Assembly (NCBI GenBank): GCA_033239005.1
Contig: BSQZ01000070.1
Location: 389,617 to 453,616 of the forward strand
Reading direction: 5' to 3'
DNA: 64,000 nt
DNA from: Lamellibrachia satsuma
Taxonomy: Eukaryota; Annelida; Polychaeta; Sabellida; Siboglinidae
Positions 13,401 to 28,400 of this stretch are shown here, in pieces. The notes under the pieces are model-generated. The model searched no databases. It was not told where the DNA came from and was given only the letters and a program-made list of their open reading frames with translations. The translations under genes and the position numbers were made by a program. Each line of letters begins with the position of its first letter. Within the stretch, counting starts at the first letter, position 1.

Positions 13401-16400
13401 ACCTAGGTGTGTGGACTAACGAGGTTCCACTGTATATCTAATCTGGACACATAAACTGGGAACCTAGGTGTGTGGACTAACGAGGTTCCACTGTATATCT
13501 AATCTGGACACACAAACTGGGAACCTAGGTGTCTGGACTAACGAGGTTCCACTGTATATCTAATCTGGACACATAAACTGGGAACCTAGGTGTCTGGACT
13601 AACGAGGTTCCACTGTTTATCTAATCTGGACACACAAACTGGGAACCTAGGTGTCTGGACTAACGAGGTTCCACTGTATATCTAATCTGGACACACAAAC
13701 TGGGAACCTAGGTGTCTGGACTAACGAGGATCCACTGTTTATCTAATCTGGACACACAAACTGGGAACCTAGGTGTGTGGACTAACGAGGTTCCGCTGTA
13801 TATCTAATGTGGACAGATAAACTGGGAACCTAGGTGTCTGGACTAACGAGGTTCCACTGTATATCTAATCTGGACACACAAATTGGGAACCTAGGTGTCT
13901 GGACTAACGAGGATCTACTGTTTATCTAATCTGGACACACAAACTGGGAACCTAGGTGTCTGGACTAACAAGGTTCCACTGTATATCCACACACAAACTA
14001 AGTTAAATTTATCAAAGTGTGGATGTTTGTTACTGGATCACAAACACAAAGAATCACATGTACCGTATTCGACCTAGTAAGTATACAGTACACTTGAAAA
14101 CAATTGTATCATGGAAAAATGTCAAAGAATCTGTTCTTATAAGAGTACACCAACATTTTTCTCTAGACAATAAAGTAAATCTTTAACACTACTGGTGTCA
14201 GTTGGTGACTAGTGTAGAACAACTGAAAAGTGGTGCCAACTGTCTAACACCAGATGGCGACACTTTTCAATTGTTCCACACTCGTCAAATTATAATTATG
14301 GATCCTGCTGATTAAAAAAGGGAGTGTATGCTAATTAGGGCATGTATGCTTAATAGGTCAAATACGGTATATCTAATCAATATTTAGGTCTGAAAATGTA
14401 CATTGATGTAACTAATACAAGGTTAAGACACATGTCAAACTTGTTTTTATTAGTATAGACGGAATAAAAAAAATTATCTGTGCAGAAAAAAATTCAATAT
14501 GACTTCGGTTGCAGCTATTTATTTTATTGAACTGATAAATCTTTGGAATGTTTAAACTATTAAAAAATTAAGATCTAAAAAAGGTGACTGGGTTCAGGAC
14601 TGTCTTAGACAACACAAGCAGAATCCACAAACCATGACAATGTTACGCTTGGATTAATTATGTATAATAGTCCATTGATATGCTGTAATTTTGTGATGAT
14701 GATGCACCTCAATGTTATTGTAAATGTTAATAATTAGACTGAAATACAAATAATGGAAAAATACATTACTTCACCTGTTTCCCATATCAAGGAAACAATC
14801 AAACAAATTGACAATCATACAGGCAGCTGTGTTATTATTTTGAATTTAAAACATTTCAGCCACTGTCTGGTCTTTATTTCTGTTTTTTTTTCATTCCAAG
14901 ACAGATAAATATTTGATGTCAACATAGCCTGTTGTTGGCAACACAGAACAGCTAGATACTTACGGACACAAGTGTGGTTGATGTAGAACCTGTCTCCTCG
15001 CAGCAGGCCTGTTTCTTCTGCTGGAATTGAATAGTTGCTTGTGTGGACAGCCGTGTACAGCTTATAACCAGCTTTGTCACAACTGCAGCTATATGAACCG
15101 ACGTTATTTTCACACTTCTGGCCACAACTTCCATTCATGGCATCACATTCATTGATATCTGAAAGATGAACACAGACAGCATTCTCAATTCTCCATGTCC
15201 TCCATTCAGAACATCCATTGATATTTGAAAGATGTCTACATAAAGTGTTCTCAATGTCATCATAGATCATATCTCAGGGTGGGTAGATGGTACTAAGCTA
15301 ATATAGAAGGTGACATCTCAAAAATAAATACAAAACACGTACAATATGTTTTTCATTTCTCATATACAGAGTAGACAAACAGTAATATAACCCAAAGATA
15401 TAGCATACCAAATTTCTGCCAGCGCTACTGCTGTAGTTTAAACCTCAACTGAAATTCAGTGCATGCCATGGGTAAAATCATGTGCGAGGTGATGGGTTGG
15501 ACAGGGCGAGTATTGTTAGGCGGCGAAGTGTTGCTAGGGAGGTTGGGGGGAATGTTGCCCATTATTTTGATAAAATATTAGCTTCAAAACGGTGCATTCT
15601 GAAGGGTGTTGCAACATTTTGTCTTGAAAGGGAGATAATTAAAACTACACGTCAGCATGCACACGTTTTTAATTCAATACCGAGTCATTAATTTTAGACC
15701 AATAAGTCTACAAGAATCATTTGAATTGAGAAAAACAATATTACCAGGATCGCCTGAGAACAACAAGACTACTGTGACAGGATAACAGTGAGACTAAGGA
15801 TCGCATGCCATGAGAACAACAATGACTTTAAATACTATCATTGCAGAAACAACTTCTTTCTGAACTGGAAAAATTCTCGGACCAGGTCCCTAGAAGTTCA
15901 CGGCCCAGGGGCTGGGCTGAATCAGTGTTCTACCTAGAGCCCTAAAGGCTCCCAAAAGGTTCTGGTCAAAAAGTTACTTATCCTCATTTTACCAACGACA
16001 CAATGTGCAATCACAAACCATCTGTATAACAACATATTGACTTCAAACACATCAGCAATTGCATTGTCAACTGACTACTATTATACGATGATTATTCTAA
16101 CAATACCTATCTGACTGATTCTGATAGTATTTGCCTTTGCCCTAAAATTTTTTTCAAAGAAATAGTTTCCTCTGCTTTTCCAAAAATCCACCCTACAATT
16201 TATTTTCCAGTAAATTACATTGATGTACACAATGAAAATAACAAATCTAACTTGGTTTCCTCTTTTGGCAAACATGTACAATAAATTTCCGAAATGTAAA
16301 CACAATGACTCCCTACCCACCTTCCTTATTTATAATTATATCTGAATTATATAAAAAACTTTTTACCACTCTGCTGACCACCCATTTCTAATATACCTAA

Positions 16401-19400
16401 TTGACGGACTGTTTGCCAGTGCCATGTTTCGCACAATTTTTGGCTGTAAAAATGGTAAACTGTCTGTTTCTTCTGGCGGTCAGTTTTGCCAGTCAGCTGA
16501 TCAGTACTGCCGTAAAACATGTATTTTCTCAGGAAAAGTAGGCTGTCACTTGGACCACTAACTAAAAAATATTTTGAACACTGGGCTGAACCCCAACAGC
16601 GACACGCAGGTGCAGCTAGGTTAAGGTCATGTCTCTAGTCTGCTCCGAGAAATGGTACTGGAGCTGGCCGAAAATAAACATCAAACATAACATTATAATC
16701 GCCATAGCATATCAATATTAGCACATTTAGCACAAAAGACATCTTAGTTTGGTGACCTTTTTGTTTTTTGTCTATCTTCCACGTTTCTGCCAAACGCAAT
16801 TGGTGCTTGGAAGCTAGAACCCATCTTGCATTGTTAATCTAATTTGCCCACATTCCATATGGTGGCACCATTGTTGACAAAGCAGGGATATTCCCAGTGT
16901 TGACCAATGGCAGGATTGTTAAGAGGTAAATCATAAGTGGATGTCGGCAAAGCTTGAGGACAAAATGATATCGCTATACATCTGGATTTTGCAGAGATTT
17001 AACCCATTCGCACTTCGATACGTAATATTACATACGATAGTGAACACCCGTTGTGACTTCAATATGTAATATTATGTACTACAGATTCTCTTTCATAAAT
17101 CTCCAACTAATCAGTACGCCACACAACTTTTGCAGATGTCATGCAATGGGGTTTCGCATGCGCATTGAGTTCAAGTCATCCATCTTGTCTACCAGTTCAT
17201 AATTTGCGAAGTAAATTGAGTTTAAAGTCACCAACCTGCAAAATTTCTACGACAAATCGTGACAAACTTCTAGCGGCATTTCAGTGAATGAATGGCAGCG
17301 GTGATGGAACATTTACCGAATCGTTTTACAATGACAATGACGATAGTTCCAAAGGTTTTGACACCAGTGAAAAACGTGTTCATCAGAGAGCCGACAGCAC
17401 TTTCGCAAGAGCAAGCGATGATGATGTCAGCGACTTCGAAACGACTGATGATGAAACGCAACTGAACGCTGAAGAGGAAAGCGATTCAGATACGTCTGGA
17501 AATCAACCAACGACAAGGGGCCAGGTGAAACAGTGCCAGTCACAGTAAACCAGCAAGCTGGTGAATCCTCCAGATATTCGATTCGTCGATGCGGCCCATG
17601 TCAGTGTTGTTGACAGCCAGCGCTGTTCTGAAATGTCACCGGAGGAGCTGTTCGGTCTGTTTTTTACCAACTATCTGTTGAGGGACATTGCTGATGAAAC
17701 CAACAAGTACGCAACAAGAAAGCTCCCAAGAAGGGGGAAACACAACTGGCCTGGGAAGATATCATTGTGCCTGAACTCAAAACATGGCTATGCCTGGTTT
17801 AGGGGATGGGTCTAGTCCAGAAGAAGGGCTGACTTGCTACCTACTGGTCCACCCACTGGCTTACACTGACTCCAAGCTTTGGTCAAACCATGACGTGCCA
17901 GCATTTCTTGCAGATCATGTGTTTCATCCACTTCTTCATGAGAATTGACAAAACGATGCATAAGTTCAAGGGACGGCTCAGCATCAAGCAGTATGTCAAG
18001 ATCAAGCCGGTGAAGTGGGGGATAAAGTTGTTCACGCTGGCTGAAGCCAAGACTGGCTACGTGAACATTCTGCCATATGCCGGCAGAAGGGAAGACACTG
18101 ATGTGGGAAAGACAACCCAAACAGTGCTGTATTGTCAGAATTACCTGCACAAGGGCCATTGGGTGTACATGGACAACTACTATACCAGTGTCGAGTTGAC
18201 GGAAAAGCTGGTGGAGAAATGGACACTGTCATGTGGGAAAGCAACTCCAACAGATTCGGTCTTCCAGCTGACATGAAAAGGCACGCGCAGCTTTCATGCA
18301 TTTGAAGCGTGGTGACAGTCTAAAACGCATGAAGGGGCGGATTCTGGCAGTCACCTGGAAAGATACCCGCATTGTGAACCTACTACACAATGTGCCTGGT
18401 GTCTTGGGAGATGGAACTGTCAAGAGACGTGACAAGTGCTGCAGAGGTGATTGTCAACAGGCCTGAAGCGATAGCATTGTACAACACATTCATGGGTGGT
18501 GTCGACATGTCTGACCAGTGAGTGGCAACATATCGCTGTCACATGAAACCCCTTACATGGTATCTGCAGATCTTCAATGTTCTACATCTGTCTGCAGTAC
18601 AAGCCTTCCTGTTGAACAGAAAACTGCACCCTGCCAGCAAACAGACCCAGGTTCAGTTCTTGGTGAAACTGGTCGACAGACTCATTGCTGGTTGTTCCTA
18701 CTTGAAGAGGTGTGGTCGTCCACCAAGTGTGCAGTCACCTGCTGAAGTTTGGTTTGACTGACAGCTTGAGCATGCTCCAATAAAGCATGAAACACAGTCA
18801 AAGTGCACTGTCCACACTCGCAGGGTAGACATACAATTTGTTTGCGCTACATGCAAAGTTCGCATGTGCCCAATCCCATGTTTCCAGTGCTACCATTATA
18901 TGGTGGAGTATGTGTATCATGATCCAGCGATAGTTGCTACTCTTGCACGAAAGCGCTAACTGTGGTGTCACATTTGTGGATGGACTCTATCTAGACTAGA
19001 CATTTGTGGATGGACTCTATCTAGACTAGACATTTGTGGATGGACTCTATCTAGACTAGACATTTGTGGATGGACTCTATCTAGACTAGACATTTGTGGA
19101 TGGACTCTATCTAGACAAGACATTTGTGGATGGACTCTATCTAGACTAGACATTTGTGGATGGACTCTATCTAGACTAGACATTTGTGGATGGACTCTAT
19201 CTAGACAAGACATTTGTGGATGGACTCTATCTAGACTAGACATTTGTGGATGGACTCTATCTAGACTAGACATTTGTGGATGGACATTGTTCATTTGTAT
19301 TGTTGTGATACATTTGTAGTAATTGTTTTAGTTTTTCGTATATGACCATGTACATATTTATGATGATCTACACAAAGCCAAGGCCTATAATGGAAAACAA

Positions 19401-22400
19401 ATTTTGTCTGTTCAAGGATGATATCCTGGCATGTGAAAAGAGTGTTTTTATACCAATAAGTGAATGTTTATATCCTGGACACAGGTTTTAAAATGTGTAT
19501 TACATTTTTTTTTTAAATCGCATATTTCTTTCTTGCTTTCCATGGCAACTACTGTTCATGTGGTTGTTCTGTTTCTAATAAAACTTATTATAATAAAAAA
19601 TTCATCCAGCTTTCAGAAAGAAACCTTCTGATTGAAAATCAAACGGCGTTTATATGAGCAATGCGGCCAGGTTCCTATTTTTAAATAACCCTCTAGGCCG
19701 ACTAAAACACGTGACCATTTAATCCAATCCTACGATCGGCCTCGCTTTCAATATTTTCAAGAGTCAAAGGTAAACATTTACTCTCTTCTAAAAATTTGTT
19801 TCCCACCCTCCTACCCCATCTGCACCTGTTTAATTCCGATTTCTCAGTGGGTCAGTTTACTGACTGGCTGTTATGGCAGGTTCAAAATAATATCTGCATA
19901 CTTGTCAGATGTGTGGATCTATTGTCATAATATTCATACTTTATAGTTAAATATACAGCGATTTGTTATTGCTATCGTAATCATCGTCAGGGGTTTAGGG
20001 CGAGGTCAGGTACTGACGCCTTCCCCTTTTTTGTGGGTAATAATGTATACACAAGGTTTTTACCCTTATTGTTTGTAGAATGGTGGGGTTCTCCACCTGC
20101 GTGTGGTCGGTTCCCCCACCTGTTGCTGTTAGTTGGTGAATTTTCAATTACCTAGATTTTATGATATCGTTTTATATTATATATGCATATTGTATTATTG
20201 CATAATCAGTTGGCTTACTATAAAAGCTCATATACAAACATACATCTGACTTGTACTTTTGTCTTCAGTAAACTACCCATGATTCAGAGTCAATAACATT
20301 AGCAAGTAGCATTGTCCCACATAAAATATATGATGTGTTGGGTCCATCTCTTACTATTATATATTATTTGTCACATTTCACCAGCTTGATCATGAAATAT
20401 TAATGATAGTCAAAATAAATGGATTCCACAGTCACTGTTTTTATGCTGAAAACGAAAGTCTGAAAGGGATAAGTTATTTTATGGCCGGATTAGATGCTGC
20501 TTTGGCAATTTCGGCAAATATTGGCCAATGCGGATGGAAAAAACAGTGCCTCGCTTGTTGTGTATCAGCGGAAACAATGTAATTTAAGCCATTTGGTTTT
20601 ATTAGAAATACAGGATATTTTCAGTAAACTCATGTAAACATCAATATATTATTAAATATAGAACATAAACAAACCAAGGACTCTGCCTACAGTCACTAGA
20701 GGAGTCTGTACTTACCATCACACAGTTTCTCATTATTTGTAGACACATTGTAGCCAGGTCTACAGCTGCAGACATAGCTGCCCAGTGTGTTGGTGCACTC
20801 TTGTGCACAACCATCTGTATTCTTCACACATTCGTCCACATCTGTAACATACGCCATACACAAATACTGCCTGCATGCATTAATACAGTCTCACAAAGGA
20901 AAAGAAAGATTCTCTGGATATATATGTTGGCTTAGTTCTTTTTATATAATATATACGCATACAAGACCTTTTGAAGTTACAAAACTGTTATAAACAATGA
21001 AGACCTACTATACCTTGACAGAAGGGTATATTCTCTCCGAATGTCTGATTGGCGTAGCATTCAAGGGTGGCAGTGCCTTTGATCTCGTAACCACCTTCAC
21101 ATGTTACAGTTATCTGATCTCCCAACACTGTTTTGTTCTTGCTCAATGATCCATGGTTGATAACAGGCACAGGACACTCCAGCTCTGTAGACATACATAC
21201 AATGCTTTACTTGACTTAGCATGTAAACATATATCACATCACATACATATGTTGCTTTATTTGGCATGTAGACATCCAACATGCAGTATATTATAAAACA
21301 CACAAAACGTAATTGAAACGATGCATAAATGCACAAACTAAATAAATTTTCAACAGCATTCATATACATTAATGCATAATTCAAGGTGTTAAACAACCAA
21401 TATGATTTCAATGAAAAACATTCAAGGAATATATACAAATTTTCTAAAAAAATTTAATAACAGACATCAAATCCTACATAGACGTTTACTGTGAATATGC
21501 AAGGGTTGGTATAGATATATATTATGTTGTCATACATACTGTGACACTGGATCTGAACACTGTATATCTATATACTGGTGTCATACATACTCTGACACTG
21601 GATTTGAACACTGTATATCTATCTACTGGTGTCATACATACTCTGACACTGGATCTGAACACTGTATATCTATCTACTGGTGTCATACATACTGTGACAC
21701 TGGATCTGAACACTGTATATCTATATACTGGTGTTATACATACTCTGACACTGGATCTGATCACTGCCAGACCACGTTCCATCCTTCTGGCAGATGACCA
21801 CTGGGCTTCCTGTCAACTCGTAGCCTTCATTACAGGTAAACTTCTCCACAGATCCATAAGATTCTCCATCTCCAAATAATGTCTCCTTCTTTCCACTGGT
21901 GATCACTGATTTTGGTGTGCATTTGACAGCTGTAAAGGACACACTACTGTGAAATCTAGCTACTAGCATTGTCAGAGGCATTACATTATGGGTAAAGTTA
22001 TGTATTTTATTATTGGCCAGGATGCAGACATTTTGATATAAATTCTTGCATGTATGTGTACAAGCTAACATGCATGCATGTGTATGCATGCATGTGTATA
22101 CGCATGCATACGTATGCATGCATGTGTATAAGCATGCGTGTGTATGCATGCATGTTTATAAGGCTATAAGAATGCATTTGTATACATGCATGTTTATAAA
22201 TACAATGAATAATTAAAGTAAGAAAGTTAGTAACAAGTAAGAAAGTTAGTAACAAGAACAAGTCAGTGAACATTAAAAATAAATAAATAAACTATCTACA
22301 CAAATTTGTGTTGGTCCAATATCATACTTATCATTGTTGCTTCAAACCCTATTGTGGGGCTTGAGCACTGACATTGGAAATTGTGTAGTGTTTACCAAAA

Positions 22401-25400
22401 AATCAAATTCAAACAGGAAATCCTTTAAAAAATGTTTTTCAAACGAATGACACTGCATACTGTTCTGCATAGACAGAAATATGCTGAAAGTTGCTAGTGA
22501 GATTACATACATGACAAAACTGTGACAAGTAGAGTTTTCATCATTGTGAAAATGCTTGAGATAAAGAAGAATTGATTTGTCCAATGAGATGCTGATCATC
22601 AGACATGCCTTCAGTTCTACTTACAGGTATGTAAACTTTAATGATACTGTGAGTGATAAACTGTTGACATATCTAATACAGCAGGGTTCGTGTGATGACT
22701 ACTTACCAGTGCAAGTTGGTGCATCTTCCCACTGACCAGACTCTCTACAGTTGATTGTTGTCTTTGAAACCCTGTAGCCTCCATAGCACGTGTACATGAC
22801 TGTGTCACCAAATTGAACTCCAGTTGAACTCTCAATGTAACCATTGTCAATCAGAGGAGCTTGTCCGCAGTATTTTGCTGAAGAGAGGTGATTCAACATT
22901 GAAAGGACTGCCAGACTAATTCAGAAATTACTGAGACTCCTCATCATACTAGAAGGTCACCTATTTGTGAATGGAGATTCTGCTAGGCAACTGATAGGCA
23001 CATGTAGTTTGTTGTTTTGCAAGTTTGCTGATGGTTCTAACTAAATCAGAAATTACAGGTCCTAGTCTTAAATCAGATTCCAGACAACACAACATAATTT
23101 TAGTTAATTTGACAACATCTGTTTCAACAGTTCATTGATGTCTTTGACAGAACCTCTCAAGCCATACAGACAGCTGAGTAAACCCATCAAAAGCATTCAA
23201 CGTTACAGGTATGTAATCAGTTGTTGACAGGTATGTAATACTGTTGACTTCATAAACCAAAATTATTGAGATTTCATAAAGAACCTATGTTTTAGAAGTT
23301 AACATGTAATGTTTGGGATTTATTCCAAATTAATCATTGTGGCATCAATATTCAACTAAATATAACAATTATTATTAGCTAAGAATGGAAACCACATGAC
23401 AGTGTGGAATTTAACAGGCTTACTACAGAAAAGGAATCCAAAATTTGAATTCCTCCCTTATCTACAGTTTTTGTATTTATTTCACAATATTTACCATGGT
23501 GTGACATTTTCCTATAAATTTAGACAATAATTACGTCTTTAACAGTGTGTTATAATATATACTAAGATGATAACTAATTGAAGTTGTCAGAACTGCTACC
23601 AACTAAGTCAGGGCATCATACTAACATGTATTCTGACTGGGCTTAAATGTCACTTATCTCAACTGAAATGTCACTTACGTTCACACTGTGGCACCTGTTT
23701 GACATCCCAGCCTTCACTCTTGCATGTCATGACCACTTCATTTTTCCCTTTGTGTTCTGCCTGTGCGAACTGATGACCAGCTTTACACGATATACGGATA
23801 GAGTCTCCCATGTTTGTTGTGTATGGCTTCGGACTGGGAATTGTGTCTTTGTTAAAGCCATGGTCGGGACAACCTGTAAAGAAGATAGTTTTGATCACCT
23901 TTTGGCATATATCATATCACAGTTTCCATGACCAGACAAGTAGATTGTCTGGACTGCTAAGAGGGAGACTGTCTCAGTTTCAACATGTATTCTCTGGAAT
24001 ATTTGAGCAATGTTCAATTGATGTCAACACAAATTTTCTGGAGTAATAGGGTGCTGATGTACCTGACGTCACAACATATTCTCTGGACTAATAAGGTCAT
24101 GGTTTCCTTGCTGTCCCAATGACATAACATAGCCTATGATTTTTCTGGGACACAGTGCACATTGTTTGCATGATGGCATGAGAGATATTTCCTTGATGAA
24201 ATGACATATCCTGTGGAACACCAAGAATGTTTTTAAGATGACACAACAAATATGTTCCCGATGACACGACACGTTCACACATCATTAGCATGATGATTCC
24301 CTGATGGCATGGCAGATACCCTGGATAAACAGTGTGATGTCTGGCCTACTGCTACTGCATTAAAGAACTTCCTTATGTCATGCCAGTAGCTATAAGAGTC
24401 AGGCACTTTGTATGAACTTCCTTATGTCATGCCGGTAGCTATATGAGCCAGGCACTTTGTATGAATTTCCTTATGTCATGCCGGTAGCTAGGTGAACCAG
24501 GTACTTTGTATGAACTTATGTCATGACAGTAGCTATATGAGCTAGGCACTTTGTATGAACTTCCTTATGTCATGCCGGTAGATATGTGAACCAGGTACTT
24601 TGTATGAACTTCCTTATGTCATGCCAGTAACTATGTGAACCTGGTACTTTGTATCCAGTTTAGGAAAGATTTGGGACAAATCTGGCTTGGATTCAAATGA
24701 ACATTCTTCTGGTCACAGATTGAACACCTCAAATATTCAGCTTCTGCATTATTAAACAGTTAGTATAATTACACAGTTGGGTGGAATGAGTAAAGTTGTT
24801 TTAAATAACTATCATTGTCAAATGTTAGGTATTTAAATATTACAAACATTTCATTACACAATACATTTGTGATCATATGCGTATGTCTGCATCTTCACAC
24901 ACTGTATAATTTATATACATAAAAACTGATAATATAACATTGTTGAATTAATAACCTGTTCTGAAATAACATACCATGAGAAAATACTGCCTTGAAGCCT
25001 TTCGCGTTGGTGATGGCGCTAGTTGTCATGGTGATGAAGAATCGTCCTGTCAACGATGGTGTTGAGCCACTCGGTGGGGCTGCCCTATTATATTGACCAA
25101 CTTTGTTGTCGTCAGCAAACAGCTACAACACATACATATAATGATATTAAATTTAATATTTGAAACATTTTACAAACTCACACATGCATGCATGCACACA
25201 CTCACACATACAAAGAGAGCTACCAACTGTTTTTTATTTGTATTTAAACAATTAAGGTAGTTGGGGGCGGCTATCATAAGCTTATCTTGAATTGAGTAGT
25301 TTCAGTAGAACTTTTTAAGATAAATTAACAATTTCTTCCTAGATTATAGCGGAAATACTATATAATATTCCAGATTAATAACATTTTGAGTTTTTCATTT

Positions 25401-28400
25401 ATTTGTTTATTATTATTATTATATTGGGATTTATATAGTGCCCGAATCCAATTAAGATAACATGCTCTCAGGCGCTTTACATGAAACTGCATAAATTAAA
25501 TAACACTATAAAAATACATATTTCACATAAAATTGCATAAATGAAATAAAACTATAAAATATAGATTATTTTAAAAGTAGATAGTGTAAGGAGCTGATTT
25601 AAGCATAAAAAAATAAATAAACACATATATTACACTTGTAGTACACATATGAATAAAACATAACGAATAAGCGTGATTCAATCACGTCAGTCGTATGCCA
25701 GTTTAAAAAGATGTGTTTTTAAGTGTCTCTTGAAAGAGCACTTTATACGTGAAGGTGTTAACCTTAAAGCGGAGCCGGTATTTCACCGGAAGCTAATGTA
25801 GCTCACGTAACATAGGTGTTATGTGTTCGCTCTTGCATGACCTGGTGATCAGGCAAGCAGCGCAGTTCTGTATGAGCTGCAATCGTTCAATTAGCACCTG
25901 AGGCAAACCTTGCAGTAGCGCGTTTCCATAGTCCAGGCGAGATGTTACCAGTGCCTGGACTAGAATCTTACAGGTGTCATTTGTGATGTATTGCCTGAAT
26001 TTGCCCCAAAATTTCCGATGTAGTAGAAACAGGACTTGGAGATCACATTCACCTGTTTCGCCATTGTCAAGTCCATAATAACTCCAAGATTTCTCATGGA
26101 TTGCACAGCATGTAATAGTCTGCATCCAATCATGAGGGACAAGTCGTTCACCCGACGAATTCAGTTTTGGACGAAAACACGAGTTTGCTTTTTTCTTGGT
26201 TCAGTTTTAGCATGTTTCTATTCATCCACCTGCCAACATCCGCCACACAGGTTTCAATGGCTGACCTTTCATTGGCCCAGTTCTCATCAGGCTTGATGGA
26301 CAAGTATATTTGTGTGTCATCTGCGTAACAGTGGTAGCGAAGATTATGTTTCTTCACTATATCACCAACTGGTTTAGTGTATATGCAGTACAGTTTCGGT
26401 CCCAACATGGATCCTTGTGGCATGCCGCAGCATAGATTTGCAATGAACGAAGTTGCCGATGAAGGCCGACAGAGAAAAGCCGCTGTTGACTGCGTTGCAT
26501 TGCTCCCTGAACAGCTGTCGATGAACGGTAAGTTTGATTCGCCGCCATACCTTCTCTGCTCGCCTGCGCGCATGTTTGGCGTGTCTCAGTTCATCTGAAT
26601 ACCACTGCGCATTTAGTCTCAGTGTTATCGACTTTCTTTGGACTGGAGCGTGTTTGTCGACAACCGTTTCAATAGGCGTGTACAAGTTCATTTAGTGGCC
26701 TATCAGTGTCGTTCAAAATTGGTGTTAAGTTCTTGATAAATTCAGGAATACAAATGTCCCGATGCTTCATGAAAGTGACCGGCTGGCGAACGTTGTCTGG
26801 CTTCGTTAAGTTAATTCTAAAACACACAGCCAGATGGTCGTCGGAAGGGTTACCCTTTGTGTCTCCAAGACATGGTTCAGAAACTGTTGGCATCCCAATC
26901 AACAAGGAACTAATGTCCCATGTGATGATAACGTTCGAAGTATGGCCCTTCTTGTGTGTGGGTCCCACCACGTGTTGTACCAATCCGTGAGCTTCTAACG
27001 TGCCACTGAAGTGCACCGCATCTGCATCATTAACGTTGTCGAGGTGGAAGCTGAGGTCACCTGTTATGATTACATCGTTAGTTTTAACAGCAAGGTGGTC
27101 CAAGTACAACCTCCACTCGTCGAAAAACACACTGTTCTTAAAACCGTTTCACTTAAGAGGGAGGCGGACGGTACACGATGCACAATCTCATATTCACATC
27201 ATTGGAAATGACCATACAGTCCATATGTTCGAAATGTGTGAACATGCCGTTCTGTGTAAAATCCATGGTCTTAATGGTCAATCCGCATTTATAGAGTATG
27301 GCCACACCTCCACCGCGCTTCTCACTGGGTCGAGAGATGTGTTGTATTGTGTAACCAGATGGCACGAGTTCATTTATAACTTGATTTCCCACGTCGTTTC
27401 CTAGCCATGTTTCAGATAAGGCTAGCACATCGATGTCCTGGGAAATAACAAAATCTGCCACCGACAGAGCTTTGTTCTTGACTGAACGAGTGTTAAGACA
27501 ACATATTGTCAGTGGAATGTCATGTTCATGGTGTTTAACGACATGCAGATTAATCAGTTGGGATACATTTGCACTGGCAGATTTTACAGCCCATGGAACA
27601 ACATTGAAGCAGTGTGTAATGCGTGTTTGAATCACACGTTGTTTGCGAAAGCCGCCTCGTTTGCAACGTGAAGTTGGGCGCGTTATGGATCTGAACCTTC
27701 ATGAGTGTATAGTGATGGTATGAATCAGCAGCTCGTCGTATAATCATTTGGAAACATGATTAGACACTGAGAGTTAAATTTTGGTTTGCTGCCTGTTAGG
27801 CACTACCACGTATGTCACAAGATTTAAAAAATTTTTTGCAAATGTGAAAAAATAGCCACAAAGTACCAAATTATATCATTTTGAGACAATCTTCAAAGAA
27901 ATAAATGACATACATTTACTGGCAGGTTCGGTTTCAGCATCAAAGGCCCATTAACCTAAATTAGCCATTGATATTTGCCGATTAAAGGTAGGCATTGTAC
28001 TGCAACATACTGGAATCACAGTAATCAGACAATGTTTTTCAGCATACAAATTTAAGCTGGTTCCAAGTGCATGATAACTCGAAGCACACATGGTCATTAC
28101 TGTGGAAACATACAGTGCTGGGTGATTATTTGTGGTGTCGACATTTAGTTCAGTATATCTTGGTATGTTGAGAAAAATAGTAAAAATCAACTGACACATT
28201 AGCCACCCCAACTACGTTATCCTGCATAATCAAAGGAAGGATCCAAGTATACATTTAGGCAATTCTAAATATAAAAAAAAAACAAGCTGACCTCAACAAA
28301 GTCCTTGTCGTCTCCCATCTCAAAGTCTTCAAACTTGAGCTGCATACTCCTGCCGTTGGGCTCTGTGACGTTCCACCGGCAGACCTGGTAGTTTGGATAT

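Larger units (their letters stand above)
25405..27640 (-). mobile_element. L2-like LINE with internal deletion, in gene orientation
   Basis: Read on the minus strand this has an APE-type endonuclease (27153-27635), more endonuclease in a shifted frame (26669-27130), then the late polymerase blocks with [17 protein letters not shown] and [18 protein letters not shown] (26148-26573). The C-terminal ORF follows, then a 3' end with GGCACTATATAAATCCC-like sequence (opposite strand GGGATTTATATAGTGCCCG) and a TTA-repeat tail. The early polymerase region, including the first catalytic aspartate block, is missing near 26490. It is inactive. Confidence 0.88.

Noticed and set aside
18968..19294. 108-codon repetitive frame on the minus strand
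   Set aside because: It is a translation of the 30-bp minisatellite.
21522..21879. Paired repetitive frames on both strands over the 51-bp array
   Set aside because: They translate the tandem array; the coding exon ends at 21744.
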